Below are positions 1-11,467 of a DNA stretch of 64,000 nt, in pieces. The stretch is from Euglena gracilis (lineage: Eukaryota > Euglenida > Euglenophyceae > Euglenales). The stretch spans positions 27,720,667-27,784,666 of the forward strand of contig CP154956.1 of NCBI GenBank assembly GCA_039621445.1. The letters run 5' to 3'. Position numbers and translations under genes: made by a program. The number at the start of each line of letters is the position of its first letter. The stretch's first letter is position 1. The notes below the pieces were generated by a model. It was not told the DNA's origin. It was given only the letters and a program-made list of their open reading frames with translations, and ran no database searches.

Positions 1-1059
1 TTTAGTGACATTTTTTTCTTGGAAATTTTTTGGATTTTCAGTGGAATTTTTTTGCTTCCAAAATTTTGAGAAATGTTGAAATTTTAGAAGGTGTGAAAAA
101 AATGGGATTCTGGGGGGTTTTGGGCAACATTTTGGGCAGCATTTTCACCAATTTCGGGAAAACGGGGGATTTGGGCTGAAAATTTTTAGAAAATTTTGAA
201 AAATGAACCCAAAATACCAGGGGGGAAAAAGCTGCGGCTAGATAAAATTAGAACCGACAAAATTGGAAGCCGAAAAAATTGGTGACTTTTTGATGGAAAA
301 CCACATTTTTTTCACAGAAAAATCTCAAAGATTTCAGGGTTTAATTTGGTAGTTTTAGGAGGGGGGTGGAAAATAACGAAGGTCAAAAAAAGTGGACCAA
401 ATTTTGGCAAAGTCAAATTTTACTGACATTTTTTCTCTGCCAAATTTTTTGGATTTTCAATGGCATTTTTTTGCTTCAAAAACCTCTCAAAATCAACATT
501 TTGAGAAAATGTTGATTTTTTGGAAGGTGTGAAAAATGGGGTTTTGAGGGAGTTTTCCTTGCGAAATGGCCATTTTTTGAGGGAAAAGTTCTAAAGTCAT
601 TTTTTTGGTCATCAAAAAGTGACCTTTTTTAGTTTTTCCAGACGTTTTTTTGTTGTGCTTTTTATAAAAAGCATGTTTTTTTAAAAAGAAGTTTTTTTTA
701 AAAAAAGAACAAGGTTTTTTTTAAAAAAAAACATGTTTTTCTTTAAAAAAAAAACAAGCAGTCAACCTTGGCAAGCACCTATGGTCAAGCCCCAAAATTT
801 CCCCATTTTAGGCCATTTTAGGCCATTTTAGGCCATTTTAGGCATTTTTAGGCCATTTTAGCTATGGGTGCCTGCATATGGGTCCCAAAATGGGTCAAAA
901 AAACACCCGGCGCCGGAAAATTTTTTCGGCTCCAAAACTGCCCTGGGGGGGGGGGGGCGGTCCTTAAGGGGCGGTCCTTAACTAAAAAAAAAAAAATCCC
1001 GTCCCTTATGGACCGCCCTGTTTTGATGGGCTTTATTTGCTGACTTTATTCCAAAAAAA
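1..1059. repeat. AT-rich gene-free stretch with diverged direct repeats
   Basis: No coding region can be supported here. The first 110 bases resemble about 420-530 (both carry 'ttttttggattttca' followed by a 'tttttttgcttc' stretch), so this is a diverged direct repeat about 420 bp apart. At about 803-860 there is a short tandem run of TTTTAGGCCA, and 655-760 is an A/T-tract block of alternating A and T runs. Confidence 0.55.
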
Positions 1060-1967
1060 ATGGTGAAAAAAATGGGCATTATTTGGCATTTTGGGGGGTC
1101 CCAAAAAGATTTGGCGATTCGCACCGGTCACTGCAAAAAAAATCCACCAGCTAGCCCTGCTAGTGGACCCCAGGGGGGGGCCCAATTAGAAGCCCCCCGG
1201 GGCTACTATTCGGTCAGTCTGCAGAAATCCCGGGGGCGATTTGGGTACCCTTGTGCGGCCCAAAAAATCTTCGGCGCTTCGCGCCAGGTGTAAAGCCAGG
1301 CTTTTTGGACTTCTGTAGATGTGGAAATCACTCGTTTTTTTTTGTGCTAAGCGTCCTCTGTCCCAACCCTCTCTCACAAAATGGTTCAAAGAACCAAAGG
1401 ATTGGTAAGACTGTGGCAAAAACCCAATTGTTGCATTTGTGTGCTAGCAGTTTGCCAGCGCCTTGAATATGTGCGGCTGCCTGGGGGAGGCTGTTATTTG
1501 GATTTTTGTCAGGAAACCCGGGGGGCTTCTATTTGGGGGGTTACTATTTGGGGGGGGAGGCTTCCAATTGGGGGGGGGGGTTAGCTACAGCAGTCCAGCC
1601 CCCCCGGGGGGGGGGGGGGGGGTACTGTGATCCCTTGAGCAAAAGCCTGTATTCCTTTTGGGCACTTCATCCATCCTTTGTCCAAACCTATTCTTCCAAT
1701 TTTTTTTGCAGTGTTGTCAGGATTTGCCGGCATAAGAGGTGCTTGGTCCCAGACACCTCCCTCGGGTGAGCAGGGGGAGGGGTGGTCTGGACTGCCCTCC
1801 CCCCCTTCGAAGAGGAGAGGGGGGGGGTCTGGACCCCTCCCTCACTTTTGGATTCCAGGATTCCCACGTCATTCATTTTGTATCTCTTTTTTTGTGGGAT
1901 ATTGACCTAACCCTATCCCTTTCATTTGCCTCTCAGTTCTTTGTGTGCATGTTGGCATAACCCCAAC
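1060..1967. other. Gene-free stretch with G-tracts and a dispersed repeat
   Basis: Short open frames here run through G and C homopolymers and show no domain. The segment about 1180-1265 ('aattagaagccccccgggg', then 'cggtcagtctgc') recurs at about 10303-10385, so it is part of a dispersed repeat whose boundaries I could not define. Confidence 0.5.
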
Positions 1968-1975
1968 GCTCCCAT

Positions 1976-2450
1976 CATACATCTCTTTAAGGACCCCGGG
2001 GGGGGGGGGTGCTGGGCTAGGGCTAGAAATTTGGGCTGGCTAGAAATTTGGGCTGGCTAGCCCGCGCCCCCCTGGGGGGGGGGGGGGGGGGGGCTGGGCC
2101 CCGGCTGGACCCGAACCGGGGCGAGCTGGACTGAAATCGGAAAAATGCCCAAAAATGACCTGCAGAACACAGTTTTGAAAAAATGATGCATCTGAAACCC
2201 CCCAAAAATGCCCCAAACGCCCCCCAAACCCCATTTTTGGCCACTTTTGAACACAGTTTTTCAAAAAATTTCGGCGCTTTGCGCCGAAAAATTTTGGGCT
2301 GGACCCCAAAAAAGGGGCTGGCTAGCTGGGCTAGCAGCACCCCCCCCCGGGGGGGGGGGGGCTGCTGCGGCTGGGCTGGGCCCAAATCGGGGCTGGCTGC
2401 AGCCGCCCCCCCCCCCGGGGGGGGTTCGCAAAACCTTAGAGAGATGTATG
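1976..2450. mobile_element. hAT-like non-autonomous element (MITE), 475 bp, 8-bp TSD
   Basis: The element starts CATACATCTCTTTAAGG and ends with the inverted copy CCTTAGAGAGATGTATG, one mismatch in 17. It is flanked on both sides by GCTCCCAT (1968-1975 and 2451-2458). An 8-bp duplication is the size made by hAT-superfamily transposases (family knowledge). The interior has runs of 10-20 G or C and imperfect inverted repeats, and no transposase. A sister copy at 7189-7659 has the same ends and a different duplicated site, confirming the boundaries. Confidence 0.85.
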
Positions 2451-2458
2451 GCTCCCAT

Positions 2459-3192
2459 CTATAAAATTGAAAACTTTTTTTGCACAGCTTCATACACGGC
2501 CTGAAAAACCATACTTGGAATCCACAAACGACGTTTCAATTTTCACTTCTTCTGATCTGGCCTGGGGGATTTGTAGATTCGGTGGGGAAAAAACATCTGG
2601 TGAAAAGAATCTGATTTGTGAGACGCTTTAAAAGGGGGGGAGTTCACGCCAAATTGTGTCGCGAACCCGGCGTCTGGGGCACCGGGCACCGGGTTCACGA
2701 CAGCACCGGTGTGAACCCCCCCTGCTTCTGATTTACAACCATGGCACAAACAGTGCAATCACCCGTCCATTACTCCGTATCTCGCCGTCACGCATTGTAT
2801 CACACGACCTGCTCCATACCATGTTTTGCCGCCCTCCATCTCAAATCCAACACCTCTTCCCCAAATTTGTTATTGCATGGTTACCTCGCCTATGTCACCA
2901 TTTTTACAAGTCATTGTAAAACAGAAATGATAACCCTCACAAAGAGAATCATCAGAATATCTCCGACCCAAAAATAGGTTTGGTGCAGGAGGTAGCCTGC
3001 CCACAAATTGGTGACCCAGAGGAGACTGCAGGGAGGTTCTGGGGAGGCTGTGGGAAGGCTCTGGGGAGGCTCAGGTAACCAAAAATGACGATTCCAAATT
3101 TTCTGGCACCCCACCCACCCACCCGCCCGCCCACCCACCCACCCACCCACCCACCAACACACAACACACACACAATCGCGCACAATATGCAC
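2459..3192. other. Gene-free stretch with CCCACC microsatellite
   Basis: About 3108-3163 is a (CCCA)n / (CCCG)n microsatellite. About 2645-2720 holds GC-rich inverted motifs ('gggttcacgacagc') related to the ACGCCGGTTC repeats elsewhere in the window. No further exon of the RNA-binding gene that ends at 3193 could be recognised here. Confidence 0.45.
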
Positions 3193-3351
3193 CTTTCAAT
3201 TTCAAGGCCTCGGCAGCAGCATCTGGTCTGGTGAACTCCACCAACCCACTTTGTCTCCTGTCCACAAGAAACCCACGTACCACCGGCCCACAGATCTCCT
3301 GGAACACCGCGCACAATGTCTCCTCGGTCAGGGTGGGCCGGGGTAAAGAGT
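3193..3351 (-). CDS. RRM exon (second RRM, helix 1 to helix 2)
   Basis: On the minus strand this exon runs from an acceptor (…TCTCAG, just above 3351) to a donor (AAAG|GTGCAT, at 3193). It encodes a helix with LTEETLCAVFQEICG, a strand PVVRGFLVD, the RNP1-like strand QSGLVEF and a second helix DAAAEALKLKG. This is the order of an RNA-recognition motif, and QSGLVEF repeats exactly in the exon at 30661-30878. The exon begins in phase 1, which matches the donor of the exon at 11468-11624 that carries the missing first RRM strand, so the two join into one domain. It ends in phase 1. The exon most suitable to follow it (6865-7021) lies upstream of it on this strand, so the locus may be rearranged. 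The product would bind RNA; the family beyond tandem RRM is unknown. Confidence 0.7.
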
Positions 3352-3775
3352 CTGAGACTTGACCTCCAGTCTTCCATTCGCATCACTTTGGGCGTAGTGT
3401 AGATCTGGAAGGGGATCATTCTGTGACATGACATTGTGGGATCGAAAGAAACATTGACAAAAAAAATAAAATATAAAACATAAAAAAATATAAAGATTAA
3501 GCATTGCTCCAATATTGATGTTATTGTCGCATTGCTTGTACCTTGCTCGAGTAAAATGGAAAATACTGCTGGCCAAGCCAACCAGGAGGCAGGCATCCCC
3601 CATCCGTTGGCTTCTTTCAACAATCCCAGGCAAACCTCAAAGGGACCAACACATATTCCTAAAACGACTATCTTCGGGCCTGTACCCATCTCAAAAACTT
3701 GGCGGTCTACTTCTCACTTAGCTCATAAAAAAGTGGACTTGCCTTGCACAATCGCGCAATCTAAAGTGTTTCCGA

Positions 3776-3957
3776 CAGGCTTCTTTTTAAGACCCCCGGG
3801 GGGGGGGGGGGACCCCCAAAATCGGGCCCGTTAAAGGCAATTTTCAAAAATTTTCGGCGCTTCGCGCCGAAAAGGTATACGCGGCGCCTCCGGCGCAGGA
3901 CCCACCCTCCCTCCCGGGGGGGGGGGGGGGGGGGTCTTCTGACTTAAAAGATGCCTG
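3776..3957. mobile_element. Short hAT-like MITE, 182 bp, 8-bp TSD
   Basis: Ends are CAGGCTTCTTTTTAAG and the inverted CTTAAAAGATGCCTG. The flanking 8-bp duplication is GTTTCCGA (3768-3775 and 3958-3965). The interior is two G/C-homopolymer blocks around a short GGCGCTTCGCGCC hairpin. CAGG-type ends with 8-bp duplications are typical of hAT elements. Confidence 0.8.
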
Positions 3958-3965
3958 GTTTCCGA

Positions 3966-6864
3966 AATTATGGTCTTGGCCCGTTTTTTTGATGAAAACA
4001 TGTGTCTCAATACTCATGAGAAAAACAGCCATCATAAATGGAATTTGAAGGTTCCAATTCAAATTGAAACAACAGCATTGAACAAAAAGTACAGCCTGTA
4101 AATCCGCGGACTTGGTGGTTTCACACCATCTTCCACCTGGGAGTTGATTGACAAATTCACAGCTCCAAAGAGCATCCACCTGGTGATGACCACTGCCAGA
4201 ATGGCCACTTTTTGGGACCGAAATTCGGGGGTGTCTGGAATTCTGCCCCCCTTTCATCGTCTGTGGGAACGTTTTAATTTGTGGTGCAAATCAAGAGCAT
4301 GCAACCCAGCCAGAAAAACGAGAACACCCAAAACCAACGTTGGAAAGGGGGGGTGAACAGAAGCGTTTTTTCAACAACTGAAAATGGCTTAAATCCTCGG
4401 CCATTGATTGGAGTGCCTTGTGCTGTGGGGTGCATGTCCATTGAAGGTGCCCCCCCCCCCCCCGGGGGGGGGTCGGTTTTGGACCCTGGTGCCTGCCGAC
4501 CCAGACCCAGCCAATTTTCTTTGAAAAATGGTCATTTTGGCCCCCAGCGCCAAAGGCGCCGGGGGATGTGCTATAGCCACAAACAATCCAACTCAACCCC
4601 CTGGGGGGGGGGGGGGCGGAAATACCCTATCCCCCTACCTCCCCATAGCACCCCCCCGGCACATTCCTTAAACTTACTTAAAACAAGCCTGATCAGGGAG
4701 AACAATACTGAAACAAACTGTTACCGATGCGTTCTTCTCTGCATCGATGTCCCCCGGAAGAAACAAAAATTGGAATTTTCTCCCTCTCAGATGCCTTGGT
4801 GCAGCGGAGCAACATGTATCGTGCGACATAATGCTGGGCTTGATTGAAGGTATTGTGGTCTGCGATTATCGAGTGGCAGCACCAGGGGGATTCCCAAAAA
4901 CAAAATCAAGAGTTTGGGATATACCATTGTTACTATTTGTTGCCATTGTTACCATTTGGGATATACCGAACCCCTTGGGGGTTCAAAGAAATTTTTCCGG
5001 TGGGGTCAACCTTATTTCAGTGGAGATGGCAACTTGGCTAGGCGATGTGTGCCAAGGTTGTGTCCCAGGGGCATCGGCTTTGCAGAGGCACAACCATTTT
5101 TAAACAAAGGAACCTGGCAAAATGTTTGGTGAAACACTCAGGGTTGGGGTCCGTTGGGCCAATCCCCAGCTTACCCAAAACTTTGAAAGCGGGGTTTCTT
5201 AAACTGGAGGGGCCCGACCCCTGGGGGGGGGGTCCAGCCAGCCAGCACCCTTTTCCAGCCAGCAGCTCCCAGCCGAGCTGCGGACCCCCCTCCCCCCGGG
5301 CCGTTGAAATTGCGTTTGGGCCAGCCTGGCAAAGCCGGGCTGGACCGAAAACTTTTTTTTAAAAAATGGGTGAAAAAAATTGGAGATTTGGACTTTTGGG
5401 GTGCCTCCTGAGTCCAGCTCCCAGTCGGCCGGACCGGTTTTTTGTCGACCCCCCCCCCCAGCCAGGGGAAGAGGGGTCCGGGCCAAAAACCAGTCAGCCT
5501 TCTGTGAAAACACCAGTCACCCACCAACCTTCAAAAATCCACCCACCCCGCTGGGAGGTCACACAATAGTTGCAATGAATCTATGCCGTTCAAATGACCT
5601 CCTCCTAAGTCCATTTCCTCTCTCCCAAATTCCAATCACTCACTTTCTCCCCAGAAACCAGTCAGCATAAAAGTGGGGGGGAAAGTGGCGCAAAATTCTC
5701 CCCGCCTTCGGTGCCAGGTCTTTGTTTGTGGTTTTTTTGCCGACGGGGGGGGGGGGCAAAAAACCAGACAAATCATTTTGAAAACAACCAGCCACTCACC
5801 CCTCCCCCTGGGGTCTTGTGTGGCGAAACAATTGGATGCCACCAAATCAAAAAAAAAAAAGAGCCCTCTGCTGAGGAAATCCCCTGGGCAAGACCGCGGC
5901 AGAGGAGGCTGGCCGGTGTGCGCTGGAAGGGGCAGCCCGGTGGGTAGACTTTGATCCAACAGACTCAGGCTGTGGCGAGGCCTTGGAACACATTAGTTCA
6001 TCAAATCCATCCTATTGCCAAAGTCCCGCAAACACATGCAAAAAAAAGGTTCAACATATCAAACCACGTTTGCCTTTGTATCAGCATCCTGTGCATATAT
6101 GTGAATATATGAGTGAGAGAGTCAATGAGTGAGTCAGTGTATGTGTGAGCGCATGAAAATGTCAAAAGAACAACCAGAGATAGGGATGTGTGGAGGCATG
6201 CTATGTCTGGACAAAAAGGGGGAATCGTCACAACCAGGCTGAATTCAACCCTGGGGGAGAAGGGGGGAGTCTCAGAGTGCCCTGGAGTGCCTGGTAGTGC
6301 TTGCCGGCAGGCAAGCACTACCCCCTCCTCCAGGGGGTTGGCTCCTTCCTGGTAATGAGCCAAAAAAGTGCCCAAAATGGGCTTTTCTGGGCTTCCGGCA
6401 CCTTCGGAGGTGGAAGTGCCTTGCCGAGTGCAGGCACTTTTGGCCATGTGCCCTACCCCCCCACGGGGGGGGGGGGGTCCTTAGAAATGATTGCCTGCCA
6501 GACTGCTGTTTCCTGAGGAAAAATTCTGGAACTTTGTGTACTTGTGTGTGAGTCCATGGCTCTCTCACCCCTGCCTGGTTTGGAGGAGGAAGGGAGGTCG
6601 GAGCAGCAATGAATGCCCTGGGCAAGCTTTGTTGGGGGCCGAGCTTGCAGCCAGGCATTGGGCAGCTGGGCATTGAGGAGACACATGTTTATGAACGTGC
6701 CTTCTGCGTGCGTTGAAAAGGGGGTGGGGGCGATTGCGGAGCAACATCAGAAAATATTCTTGATCTTCAAAAATGCCCAAGAATCGCATTGTCCGGTGCC
6801 TTTTTTTTTTTTTTTTGAAAAAACAGCCAAAAAAAGGAAATAGAAAAAGGCTGTGTGGGCTAAC
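3966..6864. other. Gene-free, repeat-rich stretch (intron between RRM exons)
   Basis: Several G-tract blocks (4450-4615, 5218-5300, 5450-5480, 6300-6480) look like MITEs of the same general build as the hAT-like copies, but I could not find convincing duplicated flanks. 6800-6816 is a T-run. Predicted frames are low-complexity and unconvincing. On the minus strand this lies inside the putative RNA-binding gene. Confidence 0.4.
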
Positions 6865-7021
6865 AATCTCCTTGTTGGGTCATTTGAAGGCAAACGGGGA
6901 CATCCAAATGACTTGAATTTGGGGCCAGCACAGCAAAGCCTGGCTTTGGAAGGAGAGGGGTTCTCATCAGAGAAGTGCTGGATGGAGGTCTTCGCTGGCC
7001 GGATCTTGAGCGCTGAATTAC
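6865..7021 (-). CDS. Candidate RRM exon (last strand of an RRM plus tail)
   Basis: On the minus strand an acceptor (CCTGTCTGCAG, just above 7021) opens a frame that begins, after a phase-1 join, GNSALKIRPAKTSIQ. This resembles the fourth strand of an RRM (pattern L.I..AK). Joined to the exon at 3193-3351 it would read ...EALKLKG then NSALKIRPAK, a natural RRM ending, and the phases (1 then 2) fit. However, this exon lies 5' of that one on the minus strand. It may belong to another RRM of the same gene whose middle exon I did not find, or the locus has been rearranged. The donor end near 6865 is a guess, since several GT sites are possible. The tail after the strand has no recognised domain. 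Confidence 0.45.
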
Positions 7022-7188
7022 CTGCAGACAGGTTTGTGTGGCCCAAAAATAAAACAAAATAAAAAAATACGAACGAATAAAAGGGAAAACGGCATTCCCT
7101 TAAAGAAAAAGAGGCAGCCTTCTTGACAGAACAATACAATATTTGCACATTTGGGTGGGATTCAATAGATGCGTTCACAAACCCTGAG

Positions 7189-7659
7189 CATACATCTCTT
7201 TAAAGACCCCGGGGGGGGGTGCTGGGCTAGGGCTAGAAATTTGGGCTGGCTAGAAATTTGGGCTGGCTAGACTCTTTAAAGACCCCGGGGGGGGGGGGGG
7301 GCTGGGCCCCGGCTGGACCCGAACCGGGGCGAGCTGGACTGAAATCGGAAAAATGCCCAAAAATGACCTGCAGAACACAGTTTTGAAAAAATGATGCATC
7401 TGAAACCCCCCAAAAATGCCCCAAACGCCCCCCAAACCCCATTTTTGGCCACTTTTGAACACAATTTTTCAAAAAATTTCGGCGCTTTGCGCCGAAAAAA
7501 TTTTGGGCTGGACCCCAAAAAAGGGGCTGGCTAGCTGGGCTAGCAGCACCCCCCCCGGGGGGGGGGGGTGCTGCTGCGGCTGGGCTGGGCCCAAATCGGG
7601 GCTGGCTGCAGCCGCCCCCCCCCCGGGGGGGGGTTCGCAAAACCTTAGAGAGATGTATG
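7189..7659. mobile_element. hAT-like MITE, 471 bp, sister of 1976-2450
   Basis: Same CATACATCTCTTTAAAG and ...CTTAGAGAGATGTATG ends as the copy at 1976, but a different flanking duplication, ACCCTGAG (7181-7188 and 7660-7667). The interior is nearly identical apart from homopolymer lengths and a different 7260-7300 segment. The independent target site shows this is a separate insertion. Confidence 0.85.
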
Positions 7660-7667
7660 ACCCTGAG

Positions 7668-8163
7668 TTGAAAAGATAAATATGCAATGGCAATAGATTT
7701 TAACGATAGAACATTCCACAAAACAATGGCACAAAACAACGTTTTCAATTGATTTAATAATTGACAAATAAAGTCAATTTAAAATAAATGATAAATTAAT
7801 TGATTTGATGTCGGCAAATTTCCCAGTGGAAAAATGTCTTTGCTTTCAAAGACAACCATGGTCCTAATGCTGTCGAAGAGAACATTACATCTCAGTGGAC
7901 ACTCATTTTTATTTATATTTGCCTCCAGCAGCTTCGGGTCCAATCTGCACTTTTTTTTTGATATTTTGGTGTTTTCCGCATGAAGGAATGTTAAAAAAAT
8001 TCGAAAATGAGTATTTTGGGTTTATTTTTAAAGAAAAAGAAAAACCAGGGATTTTTCAACAACGTTGGCCCGTCATCCGGCCTTTTTGCCCGTCCGCAAA
8101 ACCAAATATTTCCAGGCCTCCTTCAGTTTGGAGGTAGGAAGGGGAGGTCTGCCCCATGCAACT
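7668..8163. other. AT-rich gene-free stretch
   Basis: About 7670-7830 is unusually AT-rich with short direct repeats (tcaattgatttaataattga). No domain or RNA gene was seen. Confidence 0.4.
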
Positions 8164-8173
8164 GGCACCCTCA

Positions 8174-8383
8174 CTTATGGCCAGTTTCCCCCCCAGGACC
8201 CTGTCCTGGGGGGGTCCCGCAATTCTTGGCAAAAACTTTGCCAAGAATTTTTTGGTAGCGGGCGCAGAAGGCACCCGGAACTCCACGGTCAGTGGGTCCT
8301 GTGGGTACTGCCCCCAGTGGGTCCTGGGGGGGGGTCCTGGGGGGGAGGGGTCCTGGGGGGGGGGGGGGGACTGGCCATGACTC
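8174..8383. mobile_element. Short inverted-repeat element, 210 bp, 10-bp flanking repeat
   Basis: Left end CTTATGGCCAGTTTCCCCCC and right end GGGGGGACTGGCCATGACTC are inverted copies around ATGGCCAGT. The flanks both read GGCACCCTCA (8164-8173 and 8384-8393). The interior is repeats of GGGTCCTGGGG. A relative lies at about 18070-18340 inside a larger element, without clear flanking duplication. A 9-10 bp duplication suggests a Mutator-type origin. Confidence 0.65.
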
Positions 8384-8840
8384 GGCACCCTCAATTCTTG
8401 GAACGGTTTTCACAAATTCTTGCAAAGGAATAACAGAATAAATGAATTGTTTTTGACAAAATTTCCTGGACATTTGACAGGGCTATTTTGAAGTTGACTT
8501 TTGACACTGGAAGCAGTTTGGACGGCTTTGCCAAATTGGCTCAGCCACCAAATATGCTCATAAAATAAAAATAATAATAATGAATAATGATAATGAAATG
8601 AAATCACACCACCTCCCAACATCCAGGGGGGTATGGACCCCCCCTGCCACCTTCCCTCCAGGGGGGGGGTCGGGACCCCTTCCACCTATCTCTGCCGACG
8701 GGCCTCCCATCTACCCCTGGGGGGGGGGGGGTGAAAAAAATCAGTTTCATGGTTTGAATAGAGGTTAATCTATTGTTCCGTTTTTCTATCATTATACATT
8801 CAGTGAAATGATTTTGAACTACTGCTTTTGGGGTGCTCAC

Positions 8841-8970
8841 TTTTGCTTTTCAGCTGCATTTTCCTTGTGCACATGCACACCAAGCTCGGGGAACTCTTGG
8901 CCGGCCATCGAATTCAGTGCCTTCTCCACCGAGGACAGGGACTCAAATTCCACAAAGCCATATGCACAAG
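8841..8970 (-). CDS. RRM half exon (RNP1 to last strand)
   Basis: On the minus strand this piece is bounded by an acceptor (AAAATTACAG) and a strong donor (CAAAA|GTGAGC). It encodes CAYGFVEFESLSSVEKALNS, where YGFVEF is a canonical RNP1 strand followed by RRM helix 2, then EFPELGVHVHKENAAEKQK, fitting the last strand. The start phase would accept the exon at 11468-11624, but the end phase (2) does not fit the acceptors of the exons at 6865-7021 or 3193-3351. It could be an alternative exon, part of another RRM whose remaining exons I did not find, or a captured exon from a different RNA-binding gene. Both splice sites look intact. Confidence 0.55.
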
Positions 8971-9598
8971 CTGTAATTTTCGTGCAACACTGTTGGACTG
9001 GCCCCATTCAATTGCTTAGCATTGGATGGGATTGAAGAGGTTTCAAAAGCCACCCTCTTTGAAAGCCAGTTGGGAATGATCAAAACTTGGCCAAAAAAAG
9101 CCGAATCTCAAATGCAATAAAGAAAAGGAAATCCTGCCACTGGACCAGAGGCTTTTTTCATGGACCTGGGGGGGTCCAGCCCACCCAACCCCCTGGGACC
9201 CCATGGGGAAGTCGGAGGGGGGTTGGGACTCGCTTTTGCGGAGTCAATTTTGGGTCCAAAAGTTTTTTGGTGCTTCGCGCTGAAAATAGAGGGAAAATAC
9301 GCCTTTGGAACCCACTTAGCCCAACCCCCACCCTTGGTCGCCAAACTGGAAAAACTGGTGGGTTGGAATACTTGGGCCCACAGCCCCCTGTCACCCCCCC
9401 CTGCCCACCAACCGGGTTTCAACAACCCGGGCTGCCCTGTATCATAAGCTGTTTTTTTTTTTTGCGCACCTGCCTACAACCCCCAACCGGGGGGGGGATG
9501 TTCGCACTCCCATGCGTCCCCCCCCCCCCTTGTCCAAGACACGCCAACGTTCCAGAAAAGTGCTGCTGACACGGGGTGTGTTTCAACGGCACGCTTTG

Positions 9599-9747
9599 TC
9601 AACGGCACGGTGGTATCAAAGCGAGGTTTGATGGGCCAATGACCATGGCCTCCACAATTGCGCCATTTGACCTCTCATATTGCACCAAATCACCATATTC
9701 ATAGGGGACCACATTTGAAGCCATGGCACAATTTTCAAGCGTCTTGG
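9599..9747 (-). CDS. Possible small exon or ORF, Tudor/SH3-like pattern
   Basis: Minus-strand frame with ATG at 9724 in a CCATGG context and stop at 9599-9601 (41 codons). It is also open upstream to a possible acceptor (AATTCAG) at 9748. It contains YGDLVQYERSNGAIVEAMVI, which has the G-D-x-V-x-Y ... A-x-V-I spacing seen in small barrel domains. This is pattern-based only, with no family assignment. It sits between RRM exons on the same strand, so it could be part of that gene. Confidence 0.25.
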
Positions 9748-11467
9748 CTGAATTTCCTCAAAAAACTTTTTGGCCAACACAAGGAAAAAAGTATGCTCCA
9801 GAAAAGTGTCATCGACACGGGGGGCGTTAAAGACAAGCTGTGCCTTGGACGGGGGGGAAGGGAGGTACGCGCAACCCTGACCAGGGGGTTGCCAGAAACC
9901 CAAAGCAATTGCATGGCAGGGCCACATCGCTTCTCAAAAAATGTAATCAGGCGACTCAATTGGACCAAATCAAACAGCCAAAACAAAAAACTCAAAGCAC
10001 CACGCCTTGGTGAGGGAACCAGGGATTTCTTCAGTGCCCCCAGGCAGGTAAAAGGGAAGGTGGGGGGTCGGACCCCCCTGGTCAGGAGGCCCACCTAAAC
10101 ACGTCTTATGGCCCGGCCCCGGGTAGGCCCCACCGTGGGCATTGCACCAAATTTGCGGGGCATACCAAACCAAACCCAAAAACCCAACCTAAACAGTGGC
10201 ACAGTCCAGGCAATTTTCGTCCTGGCGCGAAGCGGGCCGAAAAGTTTTGCCTCCTGAAAACTTCCAAAAGTGCCAATTTTGCGCACTTTTGGGCAATAAA
10301 CCCCCGCCCCAATTAGAAGCCCCCGGGGCTCCTATTCGGTCAGTCTGCGGAAATCACGAGGGGGGCTTCTAATTGGGTACCCTTTGTCTAAAGGAAAAAC
10401 CTTTGGCCGGCGGCTGATCCGGGGGTCGAAGGGGGTCCAAATTTAAAAATTTGCAAGATCGAGTTTTGGGTGGATAGGCCATGTTTCAATACCAGATATC
10501 AATTTTGAAAAACACCATTTTTGGGGCTTTTGCGTGAGTTTTTTGGGGTTGCCAGATCCTCACCTTTTTGACACTGTGCTTTGCAGGTAATTTTTGGGGG
10601 CAGTTGTCCGAATTCAGCCAAGCCCGGCCCAGTTGAGGTAACCCTCCATTTGAGTGCACAAGGTGTGCACATTATTGGACGGAAGTTTCGGACCCTCAGG
10701 GGTGTGACACTTAATGGGGCTATCTGAAAGCGGTTTAACGCTACATGGCTTTTTGGGACTAGCTTGTTTGGGCACTGCATTGCGCCCTTAAAATGGGGGG
10801 GTCACACCCAAGCGTCTTTTCCAGACCAATTTCCAAATATTTCCGGACCATTTTCAGAAAGATTGCCCAATTTTTCCCGTCGCCAATTTTGTCTGAACGA
10901 ATATTATCTATGCCCAACCCCCCCCCCCGAGCTAGAAATTTGGGCTGCCCCCCCCCCCCCAGCGTCGGTCCACGGGGATGGCAGGGGGGATGGAGCTTAA
11001 ATTGGTCCAGAAATATTTGGGCGGCTTTTGTCCAGCCAATTTTGTCTGAACCAACTGCATCCGGGAGCCCAACAACGTCCAGCCCTGGCCCAGCAACCCC
11101 CTCCCCCGGGATGTATCATTGTTGCCACTTCAATTGTTTCAGTTGTTTTCACCGTGTTTCACTTGTTTCCACCCTGCTTCAGTTCTTCCAACAATGACAC
11201 CCAACTCGTTCTGAGAATTTCATGCCCAAACCAACATCTGGAGACATGGCGACATTCTTTTCAATGAACAATGAAAGAAAGAGAAAGAAAATACCATACC
11301 CATTCTTATAACAAGCTCCAACAAAAATCATCAATATTCTGAAGAAATAAAAACACAACACTTACGCTTTAAAACGTGTTTGTTTCGTCAAAAAGAAGAA
11401 CACGAAATTGGATATTTCTTCCATCCATGATGGCTACAATGACCACCACGGTATTGTTTGCAATCAC
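9748..11467. other. Gene-free, repeat-rich stretch
   Basis: Contains the dispersed repeat shared with 1180-1265 (about 10303-10385) and scattered G/C tracts. About 9540-9590 and 9785-9830 share a 'ccagaaaagtg...gacacggggngtg' motif. No convincing exon was found on either strand, although the missing middle of an RRM was searched for here. Confidence 0.4.

Noticed and set aside
2023-2493. A 156-residue proline/glycine-rich open frame on the minus strand
   Set aside because: It runs through a hAT-like MITE and its G/C homopolymers; the sister copy at 7233-7748 has a different frame structure.
3109-3163. CRISPR-like or regulatory array
   Set aside because: It is a simple (CCCA)n microsatellite without spacers.
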